Part shown: in pieces, positions 32,417 through 41,668 of the stretch | How the letters are laid out: each line of letters begins with the position of its first letter | Numbering within the stretch: the first letter of the stretch is position 1 | Origin: Nonomuraea cypriaca | GTDB taxonomy: Bacteria > Actinomycetota > Actinomycetes > Streptosporangiales > Streptosporangiaceae | DNA: 58,370 nt | Assembly (NCBI RefSeq): GCF_015645445.1 | Contig: NZ_JADOGI010000044.1 | Coordinates: 1 to 58,370 of the forward strand | Direction: 5' to 3' | Notes under the pieces: generated by a model | Database searches by the model: none | What the model was told of the DNA's origin: nothing | The model's input: only the letters and a program-made list of their open reading frames with translations | Translations under genes and position numbers: made by a program

Positions 32417-32428
32417 CTCTCTAGAGAG
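32417..32428. promoter_or_regulatory. 12-bp perfect palindrome in the divergent MFS/TPR gap
   Basis: CTCTCTAGAGAG, unusual for this GC-rich window, lies 60 bp before the start of the TPR-membrane gene and ~195 bp from the MFS start. Candidate operator for a dimeric repressor. No regulator gene is adjacent. Confidence 0.45.
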
Positions 32429-32476
32429 ATACAGCCATATGTCGGGATCTATCCAAGATTCGTTCGGCAGTCGATC

Positions 32477-34222
32477 ATGGGTTCCGTGGGGACCGATCCA
32501 AACACCAGAAATGACCACATTCCGGATAGGTCCTCACGTGAATGGTGTGAAGAGGCCCTGAACAGGCTGAACGCCGGCCGCCCCGAGTCCGCGCTCGACG
32601 CCGCGCGCCGGGCGGCCGACCTGGATCCCACCGCGGAATGGGCGCACCGGCTCATCAGCCTCGCCCACGAGCGGCTGGGCCGGGACGCCGACGCGGCGCG
32701 GCCTGCGGAACGGGCGGTGGAGCTGGCGCGCGGCTCCTGGGCGGCCCGCCTGCGCCTGGCCGCGATCCTGCGCCGCCTGCCCGGACGCTGGCGGGAGGCG
32801 GCGGCGCAGGCCGAGCTGGCCGGGAAATTCGCGCCGGAGGAGGCCGATCCCCAGGTCATGCTGGGCGACCTCGCCCTGTCGAGCGGGGACCACGCCCGTG
32901 CCGGTCAGGCGTACCGTGCCGCGCTCGCCATCGACCCCGGGCACCCGCAGGCCCACGTGAACCTGGGCCTGTCCCTGCTGCACTGGGATCACCCCCGCCC
33001 GCACCACGACCCGGCCTGGCCTGTGGACCCGCGCGAGACGGGCCGGGCCAGGCGCGCCCTGGAGGTCTGGTCCCGGCAGGTCCGCCTGCTGGTCGCCGTG
33101 GCCACGGTCGCCGTCGCCGTGTGCGCGCTCCTCTTCGACTGGGGCGCGCAGGCCAGGCTCGGCGGCTTCGCCGTACTGGTCCTGCTGGTGCCGCTCACGG
33201 TGAGGCAGGCGCGGCGGGTCGGCGTCTGGCCGTACGTGCCCGCGATGCTCAGCAGGGATCCCTGGCTGGGGGCGGCCGTCGTGTCGGCGGCGCTGGCGGT
33301 GGCCGCGTTCGCCGCCTGGCTGCTGCTGAGCGCGGTGCCCGCCGTGCCCGCCGCGTTCGACCCGGTATGGGCGGGGCTGGCGGGCATCGTGGTGCTGGGC
33401 TGGCCCGCGCTGGCGGCGGTGCGCGCGCTGGCGGAGGCGTGGCGCGGCCGTCCGCTCCGGGCGCTGGCCGAGACGGCGCGGGCCGGGCCGGGCTCGGCCG
33501 AGCGCACCGCCAGGCGGAACACCGGCGTCACGCTCTGGATCCTGCTCGGCAGGACCTGGTCGGTACTGGTGCCGCTGGCGGGCGTGGCGCTCGCGGTGGA
33601 GCCCAGGGCCGCCGTGGCCGCGGTGGCGGTGCCGTACCCGATGCTGCGCGGTTACCTGCGCGCCCGCCACCGTGACCGGTGGCTGTTCACCGCGACCTGC
33701 CTGGTCGTGCTGGCCGCCGCGGCCTGCGCGGCGGGCGGGCTGCTGGGGTCGGCGTGGGGCTGGCGGATCGGACTCGGCGCGCTCGGCGCGGCGACGGTCG
33801 TGTTCGTGGCGTGCGCGGCGCGCGCCTGGTGGCGGGGCGCGCCGGGGCCGTGGCGGTCCTCCCTGATCATGTGCGACCTGCCCATGGGCGCCGCGCCGTC
33901 CGTCGCGATGACCCCCGAGGTACGCCAGGCCTTCTCGTACGCCCGCAGCGTCGTCCTGTCCTACGGCGGCCCGCTCGGGCCCAGGGTCGTGGGCGCGGCG
34001 GCGTCCGTCACCTCGTCCGGCGAACTGCGGCTGATCGCGGGGACGGAGGCGTGGGAGGCGATCGAGGCCGACCCGAGGGTGGCGGTGTTCGCGGCGGACC
34101 CGCTGCAGCGCCGGTTCTGGGTGGAGGTGCGCGGCATCGCCCAGGCCGACTCGGACATCCTGCGCGTCACACCCAAGGAACTACTCGTGGGCGAATTCCC
34201 GGGCCGGCATCAGCGCCGCTAG
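32477..34222 (+). CDS. TPR / multi-pass membrane / split-barrel (PNPOx-like) fusion protein
   Basis: 581 residues from ATG 32477. Residues ~20-165 contain about four TPR-type helical repeats (EALNRLNAGRPESALDAARR..., AYRAALAIDPGHPQAHVNLG). Residues ~200-450 hold six or more hydrophobic membrane segments. The last ~100 residues (480-575: ELRLIAGTEAWEAIEADPRV, VRGIAQADSDILRVTPKEL) look like an incomplete pyridoxamine-oxidase-type flavin split barrel. I do not recognise a characterised protein with this order. The open frame continues 27 codons upstream, but the upstream part has no support. The gene stop overlaps the -10 box of the next gene. Confidence 0.7.
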   Translation: MGSVGTDPNTRNDHIPDRSSREWCEEALNRLNAGRPESALDAARRAADLDPTAEWAHRLISLAHERLGRDADAARPAERAVELARGSWAARLRLAAILRRLPGRWREAAAQAELAGKFAPEEADPQVMLGDLALSSGDHARAGQAYRAALAIDPGHPQAHVNLGLSLLHWDHPRPHHDPAWPVDPRETGRARRALEVWSRQVRLLVAVATVAVAVCALLFDWGAQARLGGFAVLVLLVPLTVRQARRVGVWPYVPAMLSRDPWLGAAVVSAALAVAAFAAWLLLSAVPAVPAAFDPVWAGLAGIVVLGWPALAAVRALAEAWRGRPLRALAETARAGPGSAERTARRNTGVTLWILLGRTWSVLVPLAGVALAVEPRAAVAAVAVPYPMLRGYLRARHRDRWLFTATCLVVLAAAACAAGGLLGSAWGWRIGLGALGAATVVFVACAARAWWRGAPGPWRSSLIMCDLPMGAAPSVAMTPEVRQAFSYARSVVLSYGGPLGPRVVGAAASVTSSGELRLIAGTEAWEAIEADPRVAVFAADPLQRRFWVEVRGIAQADSDILRVTPKELLVGEFPGRHQRR

Positions 34223-34223
34223 C

Positions 34224-34229
34224 TAGAAT
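34224..34229 (+). promoter_or_regulatory. -10 box TAGAAT of a leaderless promoter
   Basis: TAGAAT ends 8 nt before ATG 34238 and begins one base after the preceding stop codon. No ribosome binding site is present, so the hydrolase mRNA probably starts at the ATG. Confidence 0.6.
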
Positions 34230-34237
34230 CTTGTTCT

Positions 34238-35134
34238 ATGCGTACTCTCCGCACTCCCGAGGAGCGCTTCGCGAACCTGCCCGGCTTCCCCTACGAGCCA
34301 CGCTACGCCGAGGTGCCCGGCGGGCTTCGCATGGCGTACGTCGAGGCGGGCCCCGAAGGCGGTGAGCCGGTCGTGCTGCTGCACGGCGAGCCGACCTGGT
34401 CGTTCCTCTACCGGCACGTCATGCCCGAGCTGGCCGCGGCCGGGCTGCGCGCGATCGCCGTCGACCTGGTGGGGTTCGGCCGCTCGGACAAGCCGGCCGA
34501 CGTCGCCGACCACACCTACGCCAGGCACGTGGAGTGGACCCGCGCCCTGTTGCTCGACGCGCTCGGCCTGCGCGGCATCACCATCGTCGGCCAGGACTGG
34601 GGCGGGCTCATCGGGCTGCGGATCGCGGCCGAGCACCCCGGGAGCGTCGCCAGGATCGTGGCGGCCAACACGGGGTTGCCCTCGGGTGACATTCCCATGC
34701 CTGACGTGTGGCACCGGTTCAAGGACACGGTGGCCAAGGCGCCGGTGCTCGACATCGCCCGGCTGGTCCAGTCGGGCTGCACGAGCGCGCTGCCGGAGGA
34801 GGTACGGGCCGCGTACGACGCGCCGTTCCCGGACGAGTCGTACAAGGCGGGTCCCCGCGCCATGCCCGGGCTCGTGCCGATCACGCCTGACGACCCCGCC
34901 GCGCCCGCCAACCGCGCTGCCTGGCGGATTCTCACGACGCTCGACCGGCCGTTCCTGGTGGCGTTCTCCGACCGTGATCCGATCACCGGCGGCATGGCGC
35001 CCATTCTCCGCAAATCGATCTCGGGCGCCTCTGGCCTGGCACATCCCGTGATCAAGGGCGCCGGGCACTTCCTCCAGGAGGACGCCGGGGCGGAGCTGGG
35101 GCGTCAGATCGCCGTTTTCGTGACCTCCACCTAG
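34238..35134 (+). CDS. haloalkane-dehalogenase-like alpha/beta hydrolase
   Basis: 298 residues, the size of subfamily-I haloalkane dehalogenases. The oxyanion region HGEPTWSF (49-56), the nucleophile elbow GQDWGG with Asp120 and adjacent Trp121, a second candidate halide Trp in DVWHRF (W158), acid candidates D245/D247 in SDRDPIT and the base His277 in GAGHFLQED match the catalytic Asp-His-Asp plus Trp pair. Reaction: hydrolytic removal of halide from haloalkanes. Activity is inferred, since many actinobacterial relatives are uncharacterised. Leaderless start at ATG 34238. Confidence 0.8.
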   Translation: MRTLRTPEERFANLPGFPYEPRYAEVPGGLRMAYVEAGPEGGEPVVLLHGEPTWSFLYRHVMPELAAAGLRAIAVDLVGFGRSDKPADVADHTYARHVEWTRALLLDALGLRGITIVGQDWGGLIGLRIAAEHPGSVARIVAANTGLPSGDIPMPDVWHRFKDTVAKAPVLDIARLVQSGCTSALPEEVRAAYDAPFPDESYKAGPRAMPGLVPITPDDPAAPANRAAWRILTTLDRPFLVAFSDRDPITGGMAPILRKSISGASGLAHPVIKGAGHFLQEDAGAELGRQIAVFVTST

Positions 35135-35198
35135 CGTGTCAGGCCCGCCCAATAGTCGGTCCGGTGCGGTATAACCGGGGGCGGACCGGGGAGGCGTG

Positions 35199-37547
35199 AT
35201 GCGTGAGTCCGGCAGTGCCCAGACCGCGGGGCGGGCCACGGCGCGGGATCTGTTCGAGAAGGTGCGAGAGCGTTATTTCCGCATTCCCCCCGCCGCGCGC
35301 CGGGTGATCTACGTGGTCGTGCTCGTCGCCGTCATGGCGATCGGCGCGGCGCTCGGCTGGGATCTGCTCAAGACCTTCCCCCTCGTGGTCCTGCTGCTCG
35401 CGTTCGTGGCGCTGACCATGCGCTTCCCCCGCGCCGCCGCCACCGCCCTGGTGGTCGCCGGCTGGGTCGTCCTGGCCGTGCCGGTGTTCGGGACGCTGTT
35501 CCCGCCCGGGGCCTTCTCCCTGCACCTCATGGTCGCGCTGGCCCTGCCCGTCGCCGCCGCCGCGCACCTCATCCGCTGGGTGACGCCGTGGATGACCACC
35601 CTCATGGCGCTCGTCCCGGCCGGCGTGCTCGGCGCCGCCGTCTCCCCGATCTCCGACGTCGGCGCGCTCTGGACCGCCTACGCCGCCGCCTGCGCCGTGC
35701 TCGTCCACCGGCTCCTGCAGGCCCGCCGGGCCAAGGCGGCCGGCGCCGCGGTCGAGGAGCAGGTCCGGGTGAGGGTCCGCGAGGGCAGGCCGGAGCAGCC
35801 GCACGACAGGAGCGCCGCGCCGCCGCAGATCTCCGTCGAGGAGGCGCTCAGCGAGCTGGAGAGCATGGTCGGCCTGGCGCCGGTCAAGGAGCAGGTGCGC
35901 TCGATCGCCGCCTCCATCGAGGCGTCCAGGCTGCGGGCCGAGGCCGGCTACACCACCGACCGGCCGACCAGGCACTTCGTCTTCGTCGGCCCGCCCGGCA
36001 CCGGCAAGACCAGCGTGGCGCGCGCGCTCGCCAAGATCTTCTACGCCTTTGGCCTGCTGCAGACCCCCTACGTCGTCGAGGCGCAGCGGGCCGACCTGGT
36101 GGGCGAGTTCCTGGGCGCGACCGCGATCAAGACCAACGAGCTGGTCGACAGGGCGCTAGGCGGGGTGCTGTTCATCGACGAGGCGTACGGCCTGGTCAAC
36201 TCCTCCGACGGGCAGCCCGACAGGTTCGGCGCCGAGGCCGTGCAGACGCTGCTCAAACGGGCCGAGGACGACCGCGAGCGGGTCATCATCATCCTGGCCG
36301 GCTACGAGCAGGAGATGAGCGCGTTCTTGTCCAGCAACCCCGGCCTGGCCAGCAGGTTCGCCACCCGGGTGCGCTTCCCCGGCTACTCCCCCGCCGAGCT
36401 GGTCGAGGTCACCGAGCTGCTCCAGAAGCGCCGGGGCGACACGATGGACGACGAGACCGGGCGGGCGCTGCTCGGCCTGTTCGAGGACGTCCACCGGCGT
36501 GGCCTGGTCGACGAGCTGGGCAACGCCAGGTTCGCGCGCAGCCTGGCCGAGGCCGCCGCGCAGGCCCGCGACGTACGCGTGGTGGGCGCCGGCGGCACGC
36601 CGACCACGCAGGACCTGGTGACCACCACGACGCCCGACGTCACCAAGGCGTTCGACGAGCTGACCGCGCGCTTCCGCGGCTACGTGGCCACGCCCACCCT
36701 GGAGGAGGCGCTGGCCGACCTCGACGCGATGGCGGGCCTCGCGCCGGTCAAGCGGCAGGTGCACGCGATCGCCGCCCAGCTCCAGGTGGCGCGGATGCGG
36801 CAGGAGCGCGGGCTGCCCACGCCGCCGCAGATGCGGCACTTCGTGTTCGCCGGCCCGCCCGGCACCGGCAAGACCACGGTCGCCCGGGTCGTGGCCCGCA
36901 TCTTCGCCGCGCTCGGCCTGCTGTCCAGACCCGACGTGGTCGAGGCCCATCGGGCCGACCTGGTCGGCCAGCACCTCGGCGCCACCGCGATCAAGACCAA
37001 CGAGCTGGTCGACAGGGCGCTGGGCGGGGTGCTGTTCATCGACGAGGCCTACAGCCTGGTCAACCCCGGCTACCAGGGCGGCGACGCGTTCGGCTCGGAG
37101 GCCGTGCAGACCCTGCTCAAGCGCGCCGAGGACGACCGTGACCGGCTGGTCGTCGTGCTGGCCGGCTACCAGCGCGAGATGGACGCGTTCCTCGCCACCA
37201 ACCCGGGCCTGGCCAGCCGGTTCAACCAGCGGGTCGCCTTCCCCAGCTACTCACCGCGCGAGCTGTCGGAGATCGCGGTGCTGCTGGCGGAGAAGTCCGG
37301 CGACACCTTCGACGAGGAGGCGCTGCGCGACCTCGACGAGGTGTTCGACTGGGTGTGCGAGGAGCGGCTGATCGACGGGCTCGGCAACGGCCGTTTCGCC
37401 AGGTCGCTGTTCGAGCGGGCCGCCATGCGCCGCGACGTGCGGCTGGCCGCCCACGCCGCGCGTGGCGGCGCGGCCACCTCGGCCGACCTCACCACGATCA
37501 CGAGCGAGGACGTCCGCACCGCGGTGGATGAGATTTCCGGACGTTAA
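35199..37547 (+). CDS. membrane protein with two CbxX/CfxQ-type AAA ATPase domains
   Basis: 782 residues. Five or six hydrophobic segments between residues 34 and 172, a short linker, then two AAA domains. The first (~212-460) has Walker A GPPGTGKT (264-271), Walker B LFIDEA (323-328) and a SRF arginine-finger region. The second (~500-782) has GPPGTGKT (552-559), LFIDEA (612-617) and the same layout. The domains resemble CbbX/EccA1 ATPases, which remodel enzyme complexes or drive ESX secretion. No ESX or RuBisCO genes are adjacent, so the client is unknown. ATG 35199 has GGGGAGG at 4-nt spacing; GTG 35196 is the alternative. Confidence 0.85.
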   Translation: MRESGSAQTAGRATARDLFEKVRERYFRIPPAARRVIYVVVLVAVMAIGAALGWDLLKTFPLVVLLLAFVALTMRFPRAAATALVVAGWVVLAVPVFGTLFPPGAFSLHLMVALALPVAAAAHLIRWVTPWMTTLMALVPAGVLGAAVSPISDVGALWTAYAAACAVLVHRLLQARRAKAAGAAVEEQVRVRVREGRPEQPHDRSAAPPQISVEEALSELESMVGLAPVKEQVRSIAASIEASRLRAEAGYTTDRPTRHFVFVGPPGTGKTSVARALAKIFYAFGLLQTPYVVEAQRADLVGEFLGATAIKTNELVDRALGGVLFIDEAYGLVNSSDGQPDRFGAEAVQTLLKRAEDDRERVIIILAGYEQEMSAFLSSNPGLASRFATRVRFPGYSPAELVEVTELLQKRRGDTMDDETGRALLGLFEDVHRRGLVDELGNARFARSLAEAAAQARDVRVVGAGGTPTTQDLVTTTTPDVTKAFDELTARFRGYVATPTLEEALADLDAMAGLAPVKRQVHAIAAQLQVARMRQERGLPTPPQMRHFVFAGPPGTGKTTVARVVARIFAALGLLSRPDVVEAHRADLVGQHLGATAIKTNELVDRALGGVLFIDEAYSLVNPGYQGGDAFGSEAVQTLLKRAEDDRDRLVVVLAGYQREMDAFLATNPGLASRFNQRVAFPSYSPRELSEIAVLLAEKSGDTFDEEALRDLDEVFDWVCEERLIDGLGNGRFARSLFERAAMRRDVRLAAHAARGGAATSADLTTITSEDVRTAVDEISGR

Positions 37548-37729
37548 CCATCTTTGAAGGTTGCGTGCGGCGCGACGCTCACATGGTGTAGCACTATGAC
37601 TACGGTGAGCCGCGCTCAGCGGTCCACCGCCCGGTGGCGGAGTCCGCACCCGCCGTGGACGGCTTGGGGTGGTCCACGGGCGCGTCGCGGGGCTCACGCC
37701 TGCATGCCGTGCGCGTCGGAAGGGGAGCG
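37548..37729. promoter_or_regulatory. upstream region of the peptide ABC operon
   Basis: 182 bp without a gene. It holds a small palindrome CCACCGCCCGGTGG near 37624 and an AT-richer stretch TGTAGCACTATGACTACGG near 37586, which may carry the -10 region. It ends in GGAAGGGGAG before ATG 37730. No -35 element or known operator could be assigned with confidence. Confidence 0.35.
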
Positions 37730-38716
37730 ATGGCGGGGTTCCTGGCCCGCAGGCTGCTCAACTACGCCGTGCTCGTCGTGGTGGCCGCCAGCCTCGCCTA
37801 CCTGCTGGCGGCCACGGCACTCGACCCGCGCTCCAACTACGCCGACCGCACCCCCAAGCCGCCGCCCGCCGTGGTCGACGCCCAGCTCACCGAGCTCAAC
37901 CTCAACGACAAGACGCCGCTGCTGCAGCGCTACGCCACCTGGGCGGGCGGCGTGCTGCACGGCGACTTCGGCAAGGCCGTCGCGGGCTCGCCGGTCAACG
38001 ACGATCTCAAGCGCCGCATGGGCGTCACGTTCCGGCTGGTCGTGCTCGGGCTGGTGTGCGGGAGCCTGCTCGGGGTCCTCGTGGGCGCCCTCGCGGCGGT
38101 CCGCCAGTACGGCTGGTTCGACCGGCTCTCGACCGGCGTGTCCTTCGTGGTGCTCGCCGTCCCCGTGGTCGTGCTGGCCAACATGCTCATCCTGGTGGCG
38201 ATCTGGGCCAACGACCGCGTGTTCGGCCACCAGGTGTTCCTGGTCAGCGGCGAGTACAGCGACGGGCACGACGCCGGGTTCTGGGGGCACGTGATCGACC
38301 GGCTGCAGCACCTGATCCTGCCCACGGTCTCGTTGTCCGTCGGGCTCATCGCGGTCTTCAGCCGCTACCAGCGCAACATGATGCTCGACGTGCTCGGGGC
38401 CGACTTCGTACGCACGGCCAGGGCCAAGGGGCTGAGCAGGCGCAGGGCGCTCACCAGGCACGCGCTGCGGACGGCGCTGATCCCCGTGGTGACCTACTTC
38501 GCGTTCATGTTCGGCGCGCTGCTGACCGGGGCGACGTTCACGGAGAAGATCTTCGGCTGGCACGGCCTGGGCGAGCAGCTGATCAACTCCATCTTCACCA
38601 ACGACGTCAACACCGTCGCGGCCATCTCCCTGCTCGCGGCGGTCTCCGTGCTGTGCGCCTCGCTGGCCGCCGACCTGCTGCACGCCGCGCTCGACCCGAG
38701 GGTACGCGCCCGATGA
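37730..38716 (+). CDS. oligopeptide/dipeptide ABC transporter permease 1
   Basis: 328 residues, DppB/OppB type, about six membrane helices. The N-terminus MAGFLARRLLNYAVLVVVA is the usual signal-anchor start. The EAA loop is VRTARAKGLSRRRALTRHAL, the contact site for the ATPase. A long extracytoplasmic insertion (about residues 35-100) follows helix 1. ATG 37730 has GGAAGGGGAG. Forms the import channel with permease 2. Gene 1 of a four-gene operon. Confidence 0.9.
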   Translation: MAGFLARRLLNYAVLVVVAASLAYLLAATALDPRSNYADRTPKPPPAVVDAQLTELNLNDKTPLLQRYATWAGGVLHGDFGKAVAGSPVNDDLKRRMGVTFRLVVLGLVCGSLLGVLVGALAAVRQYGWFDRLSTGVSFVVLAVPVVVLANMLILVAIWANDRVFGHQVFLVSGEYSDGHDAGFWGHVIDRLQHLILPTVSLSVGLIAVFSRYQRNMMLDVLGADFVRTARAKGLSRRRALTRHALRTALIPVVTYFAFMFGALLTGATFTEKIFGWHGLGEQLINSIFTNDVNTVAAISLLAAVSVLCASLAADLLHAALDPRVRAR

Positions 38717-39621
38717 CGCTTTCCGACGAGGAGCTGGCGGAGGAGCTGACCGAAGGCGTCACGAGCAGGGCGCCGTCGCGGACGCGGGTGGTCGCCGGGC
38801 GCTTCTTCGGCTCGGTGCAGGGGTGGATCGGGTTCGTGACGCTGGTGCTGATGTTCCTGCTGGCGTTCGCCGGACCCTACTTCAGCAAGTGGAGCTACAC
38901 CGACAAGGACTTCATGGCCTTCCTGCAGCCGCCGTCGGCCGCCCACTGGTTCGGAACGCTCCAGACCGGCGCCGACGTCTACGCGGTGACGCTGCGCGGG
39001 ATGCAGAAGTCGCTGATCGTGGGGCTGCTGGCGGCGCTGGTGTCGACGGCGCTGGCGGCCGTGGTCGGGGCGTTCGCCGGCTACTTCCTCGGCTGGACCG
39101 ATCGGGGGTTGAGCTGGCTGACCGATCTGCTGCTCGTGTTGCCCGGGTTCCTGATCCTGGCGATCATGTCGCCGCTGTTCGGGGCGGGTCAGTGGCCGCT
39201 GTTCGTGATCATGCTGGCACTGTTCCTGTGGATGGTCACCTCGAAGATCGTGAGGGGGATGGCGATCTCGCTGAAGGAGCGCGAGTTCATCCAGGCGGCC
39301 CGCTACATGGGGGTGCCGCCGGTGCGGATCATCTTCCGCCACGTGATCCCCAACCTGTCGTCGCTGCTCATCGTGGACGCCACGCTCAACGTCAGCTCCG
39401 CGATCCTCACCGAGACCTCGCTGTCGTACTTCGGGTTCGGGATCCAGCCGCCCGACGTGTCGTTCGGGACGCTCATCGCCGACGGTTCCAGGACCGCGTT
39501 GTACGCGCCGTGGACGTTCTGGTTCGTGGCGGGGCTGCTGGTGGTCACCGTGCTCGCGGTCAACCTCATCGGCGACGCGCTGCGTGACGCGTTCGACCCG
39601 TCGGCGAAGAGGGCGCGATGA
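38713..39621 (+). CDS. oligopeptide/dipeptide ABC transporter permease 2
   Basis: 302 residues, DppC/OppC type with a short cytoplasmic N-terminus and six helices. The EAA loop reads [20 protein letters not shown], followed by the usual [14 protein letters not shown] 38713 overlaps the permease 1 stop by four bases (ATGA), and its own stop overlaps the ATPase start, which implies coupled translation. Partner of permease 1. Confidence 0.9.
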   Translation: MTLSDEELAEELTEGVTSRAPSRTRVVAGRFFGSVQGWIGFVTLVLMFLLAFAGPYFSKWSYTDKDFMAFLQPPSAAHWFGTLQTGADVYAVTLRGMQKSLIVGLLAALVSTALAAVVGAFAGYFLGWTDRGLSWLTDLLLVLPGFLILAIMSPLFGAGQWPLFVIMLALFLWMVTSKIVRGMAISLKEREFIQAARYMGVPPVRIIFRHVIPNLSSLLIVDATLNVSSAILTETSLSYFGFGIQPPDVSFGTLIADGSRTALYAPWTFWFVAGLLVVTVLAVNLIGDALRDAFDPSAKRAR

Positions 39622-41639
39622 GCGCGGTTCTGGAGGTCGGCGACCTCAGCGTGTCGTTCGGCGAGGTGGCCGCCGTACGCGGTGTCAGCTACGCCGTACG
39701 CCCGGGCGAGGTCCTCGGCATCGTCGGCGAGTCCGGCTCAGGCAAGTCCGTCACCTCGGCCGCCGTGATGGGGCTGCTGCCGCCGGGGGCGCGCGTCACC
39801 GGGTCCGTACGCCTGCGGGGCAGGGAGCTGATCGGAGCCCCTGAGCGGGAGCTGACGTCCTTCCGCGGCAAGAGCATGTCCATGGTGTTCCAGGACCCGC
39901 TGTCCGCGCTGACCCCCGTCTACCGCGTGGGCGACCAGATCGCCGAGGCCGTACGCGTCCACCAGCGGGTCAGCAAGGAGACGGCCATGGTCAAGGCCGT
40001 CGAACTGCTTGAGCTCGTCGGCATCCCGCATCCCGCCGAGCGGGCGCTGGCCTTCCCGCACGAGTTCTCCGGCGGGATGCGGCAGCGCGTGGTGATCGCG
40101 ATGGCCATCGCCAACGACCCCGATGTGATCATCTGCGACGAGCCGACCACGGCGCTCGACGTCACCATCCAGGCACAGGTGCTTGAGGTGCTGAAGAGGG
40201 CCCAGCAGAAGACCGGCGCCGCGATCGTCCTGATCACGCATGATCTCGGGGTGGTGGCCGGCTTCGCCGACCGCGTCCTGGTGATGTACGCCGGCCGCCC
40301 CGTCGAGGTGGGCGACGTGGACGACATCTTCTACCGGCCGCGCATGCCGTACACCGTGGGCCTGCTCGGGTCCGTCCCACGGGTGGACAGGGGCGGGCGG
40401 CGGGCGCTGACGCCGATCGAGGGCAACCCGCCGTCGCCGGCGGCGCTGCCGCCCGGGTGCCCGTTCGCGCCGCGCTGCCCGCTGCGGATCGACGCGTGCG
40501 ACGAGCGGGAGCCGCCGCTGTTCGACGTCGGAGCCGGGCACCGGGCGGCCTGCATCCGCTGGGAGGAGGTGCGCCCGTACACCCGCGGCCGGCACGCCGC
40601 GCCCGCGGGCCCTCCCGCGCGCCGGGCACGCGAGGAGCGGACGGTCCTGGAGGTCCACGATCTGGTCAAGGAATATCCGCTGCTGAAAGGCGCGGTGTTC
40701 AAGCGCAGGGTCGGCACGGTGCACGCGGTGGCCGGGGTCGACTTCGACATCCGGCAGGGCGAGACGCTGGGGCTGGTCGGCGAGTCCGGCAGCGGCAAGA
40801 CGACGACGCTGACGCAGATCCTGGAGCTGGCCGCGCCGCAGGAGGGCAGGATCGTCGTGCTGGGGCGCGACACGGCGCGGCTCTCCGGCGGGGAGCGCAC
40901 GCGGATCAGGCGCGACATGCAGGTCGTCTTCCAGGATCCGCTGGCCTCACTCGACCCCCGCATGACCGTCTACGACATCCTGGCCGAGCCGCTGCGTACG
41001 CACGGGGAGCGCCGGCCGGGGCGGCGGGTCGGCGAGTTGCTCGCCCTGGTCGGACTGGATCCGCCGCACGCGGCCCGCTACCCGCAGGACTTCTCCGGCG
41101 GCCAGCGGCAGCGCATCGGCATCGCCAGGGCGCTCGCGCTGGAGCCCCGGCTGCTGGTGCTGGACGAGCCGGTCTCCGCGCTCGACGTGTCGATCCAGGC
41201 CGGTGTGATCAACCTGCTGGGTTCGCTGAAGGCCCGGCTCGGACTGTCGTATCTGTTCGTGGCGCACGACCTGGCCGTGGTGCGCCACATCGCCGACCGC
41301 GTCGCCGTCATGTATCTCGGCAGGATCGCCGAGATCGGCCAGGTGGACGCCGTCTACGACGCCCCGGCGCACCCGTACACGCAGGCTCTGCTGTCGGCGA
41401 TCCCGCTGCCCGACCCGGTACGCGAGCGCTCGCGGGAGCGGATCCTGCTCGAAGGCGACCTGCCCAGCCCGGCCCACCCGCCGTCGGGCTGCCGGTTCCG
41501 CACCAGGTGCCCGAAGTTCCGCGCCGAGCTCACCGACCAGGAGCGCACGGCCTGCGTGACCGTCGAGCCCGAGGTGCGGTCGCTGGGCGAGGACCAGGGA
41601 GCCGCCTGTCATTACGCAGAGAGGCGCGAAGTCATATAG
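39618..41639 (+). CDS. fused double ATP-binding subunit of the peptide ABC importer (OppD-OppF fusion)
   Basis: 673 residues. First ABC domain: Walker [12 protein letters not shown] (near residue 35), signature FSGGMRQRV, Walker B VIICDEPT. Second: Walker [12 protein letters not shown], signature FSGGQRQRI, Walker [15 protein letters not shown]. Both end in the oligopeptide-type Cys-rich tail ([14 protein letters not shown] near 290; [10 protein letters not shown] near 630), which is typical of Opp/Dpp ATPases. Fusion of the two subunits into one chain is common in actinobacteria. The 4-bp overlap with permease 2 shows operon membership. Confidence 0.93.
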   Translation: MSAVLEVGDLSVSFGEVAAVRGVSYAVRPGEVLGIVGESGSGKSVTSAAVMGLLPPGARVTGSVRLRGRELIGAPERELTSFRGKSMSMVFQDPLSALTPVYRVGDQIAEAVRVHQRVSKETAMVKAVELLELVGIPHPAERALAFPHEFSGGMRQRVVIAMAIANDPDVIICDEPTTALDVTIQAQVLEVLKRAQQKTGAAIVLITHDLGVVAGFADRVLVMYAGRPVEVGDVDDIFYRPRMPYTVGLLGSVPRVDRGGRRALTPIEGNPPSPAALPPGCPFAPRCPLRIDACDEREPPLFDVGAGHRAACIRWEEVRPYTRGRHAAPAGPPARRAREERTVLEVHDLVKEYPLLKGAVFKRRVGTVHAVAGVDFDIRQGETLGLVGESGSGKTTTLTQILELAAPQEGRIVVLGRDTARLSGGERTRIRRDMQVVFQDPLASLDPRMTVYDILAEPLRTHGERRPGRRVGELLALVGLDPPHAARYPQDFSGGQRQRIGIARALALEPRLLVLDEPVSALDVSIQAGVINLLGSLKARLGLSYLFVAHDLAVVRHIADRVAVMYLGRIAEIGQVDAVYDAPAHPYTQALLSAIPLPDPVRERSRERILLEGDLPSPAHPPSGCRFRTRCPKFRAELTDQERTACVTVEPEVRSLGEDQGAACHYAERREVI

Positions 41640-41668
41640 ATGTCGCTCAATCAGGAGGAATTGCCTCG

